Shown here piece by piece: positions 59,978-64,000 of a DNA stretch of 64,000 nt. The stretch is from positions 62,001 to 126,000 of the forward strand of contig JBBIJO010000004.1 of NCBI GenBank assembly GCA_037445895.1, given 5' to 3'. The number at the start of each line of letters is the position of its first letter. Within the stretch, counting starts at the first letter, position 1. Made by a program: the position numbers and the translations under genes. Under the pieces are notes generated by a model. That model had not been told where the DNA came from. It saw only the letters and a program-made list of their open reading frames with translations, and made no database searches. The stretch is from JBBIJO01 sp037445895 (GTDB lineage: Bacteria; Bacteroidota; Ignavibacteria; Kapaibacteriales; UBA2268).

Positions 59978-61972
59978 ATGAAAAGATTTCTCACAATTTT
60001 TTGTTTAGTCGTTTTGATTCCAACAATTGGCTCGTTTGCCAAAGACTATCGGAACCTATTTTTATTAGGACAACAAGAACTGGTTCCCTCCCCTATCAAA
60101 GCCATCACAATCGAATCGATGCCGATTTTCGACAATTCGAAGCCAACCAACGACGACCCACTTGTTACTTACAGAACAATTGCTACTGTTGGTGCTGGAC
60201 AGTTTTCGTTATTCGGGTTGATTACACCCGTTGTTTATGAACCAATAACGAAATCAATTTGGTTGGCTCTATCCAATTTCACGAGCGCTGGTACCAACGA
60301 TCTGAGAGGTATGATTAATCTTTATATATCGACTAATGATGGAACGAGTTGGCAACCAAGACAAATATACAATACATTGAACGATGTTCCTGTTCTTTCG
60401 TCTTTGGGTGTTTGGAACCCGAATAATTCGACCGACATAAATTCCCTTTCCTTTTTTGTTTATTCTCCTTTTGCGAGGAAAAATATATCGGGCGATTTTC
60501 CTTGGGCTGGTGGGCTCTATACAATCTACACCGATGGAACCACATATAACGTCGATTTCCTTTATCCTGGGAATGCCTCGGGATATTCTTGGTCAACGAG
60601 CAAGGTTGTTTCGCATACTACTACTGATGGTAGCTACGCTTATAATGTAGGTATACTGCGAAATTCGCAAACAACCCAATACGGAGCTTATGGACTTGCC
60701 TCGTTTAGTTTGAGTAGCTTCGATTTTCTTTATCAAGGAATTCCGCCACAATGGGGAGTCGGAAAATTCAAGCAATCCGGCAACTTAAATTCTACTTACA
60801 ACTCGGGTATGTTGATAGATGTTGATAATAATGGGGCTGTTTATGTTGCCGTTTCAAATTTTTTCTTTCCGAACGAGGATGCAAACGAGCGGGTTCCTGG
60901 CGTTTCGAAATCCACTGACTACGGTCAAAGTTGGAGCGAGTTCGAGCCAATGCCGGTTAGTGTATTAAGCGACTATGTTCAAAGCTATGGTGGCATTATC
61001 GATGTTGGCGGACAAAAGGTTGGACTCATTTGGGCACCTTATCATCCCAATGCTTTCGTTGTTACGGGTCCCGATGAGTATAGTTTCTTTACAAGAGTGG
61101 TTATATGGCAATCGCAAGACAGTATTCTTGCCTTTCATATTGTAGAAATGCAGAAACAATATGGGATTTGGACGGTTCGCAAAGTAGCAGACTTCAACGG
61201 CACCCCATTGGTGATAATGAACGATTCTCTCGGAGGGTCTCTTGATTCATTAAAATTTAGGCATTCGGATATGGGACAAGAACTCCAAGCGGCGAAAACG
61301 GCGGACGGGCGTTATCTCGTCGTAAAGTGGATTGATTATGTTAATCAACAAGTTGTATTTAATCCTCCGTTTACCATTAGTGGGGGTCAAAGATTTGATA
61401 ATTTATTTACCACCGACGTTTTCTTTTCGTATCGAGATGTGTCGAACTATAATTGGAATGAACCTATAAATGCAACAAGCGATACCATTTATAACAAAGT
61501 AACATGGATACCCAGTTTGCTACCTTCGATTGAAAAAATACCTTTGATTCAGTCATTTACTCGGCAAATGAATTATAGTGATGTAACACACCCACGTAAC
61601 TCATACCCACGCTTTATTCAGCAGATGGTTGTGGATTATGCTCAGGATGTTGTTTTTTCTCTTGTCAATTTGTCGCCGAATTCTGTTGAGCAGGAAGCTG
61701 GAACAACATTCTCTTTTGAGCTTAAAGATGTTGTTCCGAACCCTGTCCCCGATTACGTAGATATTCGTTTTGTTTTGAATACACCAACGAACCTAACACT
61801 TGAAGTTTTCGATGTTTTGGGTAACAGAGTTGCTAAGTTATTCGAAGGATATGCCACCGAAGGTCCACACGCTGTTGCATTTAATACGCTAAAGCTTGCC
61901 GATGGTGTTTACTATTGCAAATTAACTGCCGAAGGCAAAACACAAACAAAATTGCTTAATGTAATCCATTGA
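59978..61972 (+). CDS. Secreted BNR-like protein with T9SS sorting domain
   Basis: 664 residues. Signal peptide 1-21 (ending GSFAK). Two Asp-boxes are visible, STNDGTSW near 125 and STDYGQSW near 310, so the body is probably a sialidase-like beta-propeller. The last 80 residues (VVPNPVPDYVDIRFVL to TKLLNVIH) form a type A T9SS sorting domain with FDVLGNRVAKL and LADGVYYCKL. Surface-bound or released; substrate unknown. Divergent from the bat genes and followed by a strong terminator. Confidence 0.88.
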   Translation: MKRFLTIFCLVVLIPTIGSFAKDYRNLFLLGQQELVPSPIKAITIESMPIFDNSKPTNDDPLVTYRTIATVGAGQFSLFGLITPVVYEPITKSIWLALSNFTSAGTNDLRGMINLYISTNDGTSWQPRQIYNTLNDVPVLSSLGVWNPNNSTDINSLSFFVYSPFARKNISGDFPWAGGLYTIYTDGTTYNVDFLYPGNASGYSWSTSKVVSHTTTDGSYAYNVGILRNSQTTQYGAYGLASFSLSSFDFLYQGIPPQWGVGKFKQSGNLNSTYNSGMLIDVDNNGAVYVAVSNFFFPNEDANERVPGVSKSTDYGQSWSEFEPMPVSVLSDYVQSYGGIIDVGGQKVGLIWAPYHPNAFVVTGPDEYSFFTRVVIWQSQDSILAFHIVEMQKQYGIWTVRKVADFNGTPLVIMNDSLGGSLDSLKFRHSDMGQELQAAKTADGRYLVVKWIDYVNQQVVFNPPFTISGGQRFDNLFTTDVFFSYRDVSNYNWNEPINATSDTIYNKVTWIPSLLPSIEKIPLIQSFTRQMNYSDVTHPRNSYPRFIQQMVVDYAQDVVFSLVNLSPNSVEQEAGTTFSFELKDVVPNPVPDYVDIRFVLNTPTNLTLEVFDVLGNRVAKLFEGYATEGPHAVAFNTLKLADGVYYCKLTAEGKTQTKLLNVIH

Positions 61973-61992
61973 CGGCGTTTTCATTTGCATAT

Positions 61993-62026
61993 AAAAAGCC
62001 CTCTCTTCGACCGAGAGGGTTTTTTC
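61993..62026 (+). terminator. Strong intrinsic terminator
   Basis: CCCTCTC (61999-62005) pairs with GAGAGGG (62013-62019), the stem extended by A-T pairs of the flanking AAAAA and TTTTT; T-run follows. Confidence 0.93.
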
Positions 62027-62143
62027 TTTAATATTTTTGTATTGACTCGGTGGCTTCAATTCTACGTTATTGGGATATGGTATAAGTTCCTAACATAATT
62101 TTGATTATTTTTGCTGTTTGGAAAAATACTTTTGGTGAATGTA

Positions 62144-63130
62144 ATGGATATTTCAACAACATATTTAGGTTTTAAACTTGCTAACCCGATAATAATTGGT
62201 AGTTCGGGTTATACATATTCGGTTAAGGACATCAGGAATCTTGTTGAAAATGGAGCTTCGGCAATTGTTTTGAAATCTTTGTTCGAAGAAGAAATACTTT
62301 GGGAAATTGAATCGAACATCGCTCAAATGCACCGTCCGATGACTATTTACCCCGAAATCTACGACTTTTTCAATCTCGAAACCCTCGAAGATAGCGTTTC
62401 GAAGTATTTAAGCCTGATTGAAGAATCGAAGAAAGCAGTAGATGTTCCGATTATTGCTAGTATCAATTGTATTAGTGCAAGCGAATGGGTCCCCTTTTCC
62501 AGGAAAATTGCATTGGCTGGTGCCGATGCCCTTGAGTTAAATATTTTCATTATGCCATCGGATTTAGACCGAACAAGCCAAGAGAACGAAAAAACCTATT
62601 TCGAAGTAATAGACGCTGTTTTGAAAGAAGTAACTATTCCAGTTTCAGTTAAAATTAGTTATTTCTTTTCCAATCTTGCTGCAATGATTAAGAAAGTTTC
62701 CGAAACTGGCATAAAAGGAATCGTTCTTTTCAATCGTTTCTTTAACCCTGACTTCGATTTAGATACGCTTTCGGTTATTCCGTCAAATGTTTTAAGTAGC
62801 CCAACCGATTTGGGTATTACCCTACGTTGGGTTTCTATAATGAGCGGAAGAGTTAGTTGCGATATTGCTGCTTCGACTGGTATCCACGATGGGAAAGCTG
62901 TAATCAAGCAATTACTAGCCGGGGCGAAAGCCGTCGAAATTGCTTCGGCAATTTATCGCAAAGGACCTAAAGTCATCGGCGAGATGATTCAAGAAATTCA
63001 AGATTGGATGACGGAAAAATGTTATGAATCTATTGATGAATTTCGTGGAAAACTTAGCCAGGCAAAAAGTTTGAATCCCGCTATCTACGAGAGGTCACAA
63101 TTTATGAGGTATTTTAGCGAAAAGTTTTAA
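62144..63130 (+). CDS. Dihydroorotate dehydrogenase-like flavoprotein
   Basis: 328 residues from the ATG at 62144 (MDISTTYLGFKLANPIIIGS). TIM-barrel FMN protein of the DHOD class: GSSGYTYSVKDIRNLVENGA, VPIIASINCISASEW, VPVSVKISYF-like strand, and AASTGIHDGKAVIKQLLAGA. The position of the catalytic Cys/Ser of true dihydroorotate dehydrogenases (NLSCPN) is replaced here by ELNIFIMPSD, so it probably does not make orotate; the family is found widely as DHOD-like protein of unknown reaction. It is followed after 15 bases by the prenyl diphosphate synthase gene. Confidence 0.88.
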   Translation: MDISTTYLGFKLANPIIIGSSGYTYSVKDIRNLVENGASAIVLKSLFEEEILWEIESNIAQMHRPMTIYPEIYDFFNLETLEDSVSKYLSLIEESKKAVDVPIIASINCISASEWVPFSRKIALAGADALELNIFIMPSDLDRTSQENEKTYFEVIDAVLKEVTIPVSVKISYFFSNLAAMIKKVSETGIKGIVLFNRFFNPDFDLDTLSVIPSNVLSSPTDLGITLRWVSIMSGRVSCDIAASTGIHDGKAVIKQLLAGAKAVEIASAIYRKGPKVIGEMIQEIQDWMTEKCYESIDEFRGKLSQAKSLNPAIYERSQFMRYFSEKF

Positions 63131-63145
63131 CAATTTATTACTAAT

Positions 63146-64000
63146 TTGAAAACTATCAACGAAATAATAAAACCAATAGAGCAAGAGCTTCGAGTGTTCG
63201 AAAATAATTTCCGCTCTATTTTAAAGAGCAATATTATACTCCTCGATACTGTGGTTTCTTATTTGGTAAATCGAAAGGGCAAGCGAATACGCCCAGTTTT
63301 GACATTTCTTTCTGCTGGATTGGTTGGAGAAATAAATTCCCGAACCCATATCGGAGCAGCTATGGTTGAACTTCTCCATACAGCAACTTTGATACACGAC
63401 GATGTTGTTGACGAAGCAATGGAGCGTCGCGGTTTTGCTTCAATTAATGCAAAATGGAATAATAAAATTGCGGTTCTTGTTGGCGATTTTCTTTTAGCAA
63501 AAGGGCTATTGATTGCTATTGACAACGGAGAAACCGACTTCTTAGATGTGCTTTCCGAATCTGTTCGGCTGATGAGTGAAGGTGAATTACTCCAGATTCA
63601 AACAAGCCGAGAGGAGGAAACCGATGAATCCCGCTATTTCGAAATCATTTATGGCAAAACCGCATCGCTTGTTTCAGCTTGCTGCGAAATTGGAGTGCTG
63701 AGTGTTTCATCCGATATAACTATTCGCAATACGATGAAGGAATTTGGCCGTTTGGTTGGTCTTGCTTTTCAAATTCGCGACGACATAATTGATTATATAG
63801 GGAAATCAAGCATCGTCGGTAAACCCATCGGTAATGATATCAAAGAAAGGAAAATTACGCTCCCTTTGATTTATGCATTGAGTAATGCTCCCTCGGACGA
63901 AGCAAAAAAAATTGTAAAACAGGTAAAATCAAAAAGCAAACGAAAAGACATCCAACGAATTGTTGAGTTTGTTATTGCCAATAACGGAGTAATTTTAGCC
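63146..64000 (+). CDS. Polyprenyl diphosphate synthase, partial (3' end missing)
   Basis: 285 codons, open to the right edge. The first aspartate-rich motif is LIHDDVVDEAMERRG, the second FQIRDDIIDYIG, and GKRIRPVLTFLSAGLVG, GDFLLAKGLL and YGKTASLVSACCEIG are typical of trans-prenyl synthases such as octaprenyl diphosphate synthase. It extends isoprenoid chains from farnesyl diphosphate for quinones. An in-frame stop (that of the previous gene) lies 18 bases upstream, and the only usual start is the TTG at 63146. The C-terminus, about 35-40 residues, is beyond the window. Confidence 0.92.
   Translation, partial: MKTINEIIKPIEQELRVFENNFRSILKSNIILLDTVVSYLVNRKGKRIRPVLTFLSAGLVGEINSRTHIGAAMVELLHTATLIHDDVVDEAMERRGFASINAKWNNKIAVLVGDFLLAKGLLIAIDNGETDFLDVLSESVRLMSEGELLQIQTSREEETDESRYFEIIYGKTASLVSACCEIGVLSVSSDITIRNTMKEFGRLVGLAFQIRDDIIDYIGKSSIVGKPIGNDIKERKITLPLIYALSNAPSDEAKKIVKQVKSKSKRKDIQRIVEFVIANNGVILA

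Overview
The window looks like a chromosomal segment of an AT-rich, Gram-negative bacterium of the Bacteroidota/Chlorobiota (FCB) side of the tree, perhaps an Ignavibacteria- or Kapabacteria-like lineage; this placement is inferred. The evidence is three large secreted proteins ending in type IX secretion (T9SS) sorting domains, a PorV/PorQ-type outer membrane protein, promoter-like TAnnTTTG boxes, few Shine-Dalgarno sites, a Bat-type VWA/TPR pair with a MoxR ATPase, and several SPII lipoproteins. A partial FliW at the left edge and a MotB-like stator protein at 32.5 kb suggest that the cell also builds flagella.  Layout. 0-1.4 kb: FliW and a tandem duplication carrying two small secreted proteins. 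1.4-16 kb: mostly housekeeping (transaldolase, plsY, pgi, dus, YfhO, fmt, MlaF-type ATPase, murQ, nucleoside transporter, glmS). 16-18 kb: an ECF sigma factor, a membrane anti-sigma candidate and a Spy/CpxP-like periplasmic protein, read as an envelope-stress module. 18-23.5 kb: a lone sugar ABC permease, mntP preceded by a foldable leader, a PLP Cys/Met enzyme, lolD and nth. 23.5-34 kb: two T9SS cargo proteins flanking a radical-SAM/HhH gene and its usual partner, then MotB and a beta-barrel protein. 34-39.5 kb: nadK-lgt, tRNA-Gly(GCC), thioesterase-PorQ-lipB, moxR. 39.9-44.9 kb: one 1679-residue protein with four glycosyltransferase domains and TPRs. 45-53 kb: pyrE, BI-1 family, gcvT, comEA-like, PD40 protein, TrkA/KtrA, HicB-like orphan, CPBP protease. 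53.1-56.3 kb: a single-chain type IIG restriction-modification-like gene with foreign composition. 56.3-64 kb: TPR protein, DUF202, BatC-BatB, a third T9SS cargo, a DHOD-like protein and a prenyl diphosphate synthase cut by the window end.  The genes fall into short same-strand clusters with gaps of 0-5 bases (pgi-plsY-tal, murQ-mlaF-lipoprotein, nadK-lgt, thioesterase-porQ-lipB, trkA-PD40, batB-batC). I see no insertion sequence, prophage or CRISPR array. A window-wide signature is the very high frequency of the tetranucleotide TCGA in coding and non-coding DNA; it nearly disappears inside the restriction-modification gene. The least understood pieces are the duplicated leader/signal-peptide cassette, the radical-SAM pair, the mntP leader and the multi-domain glycosyltransferase. 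All calls come from reading the sequence by eye; no database search was run.
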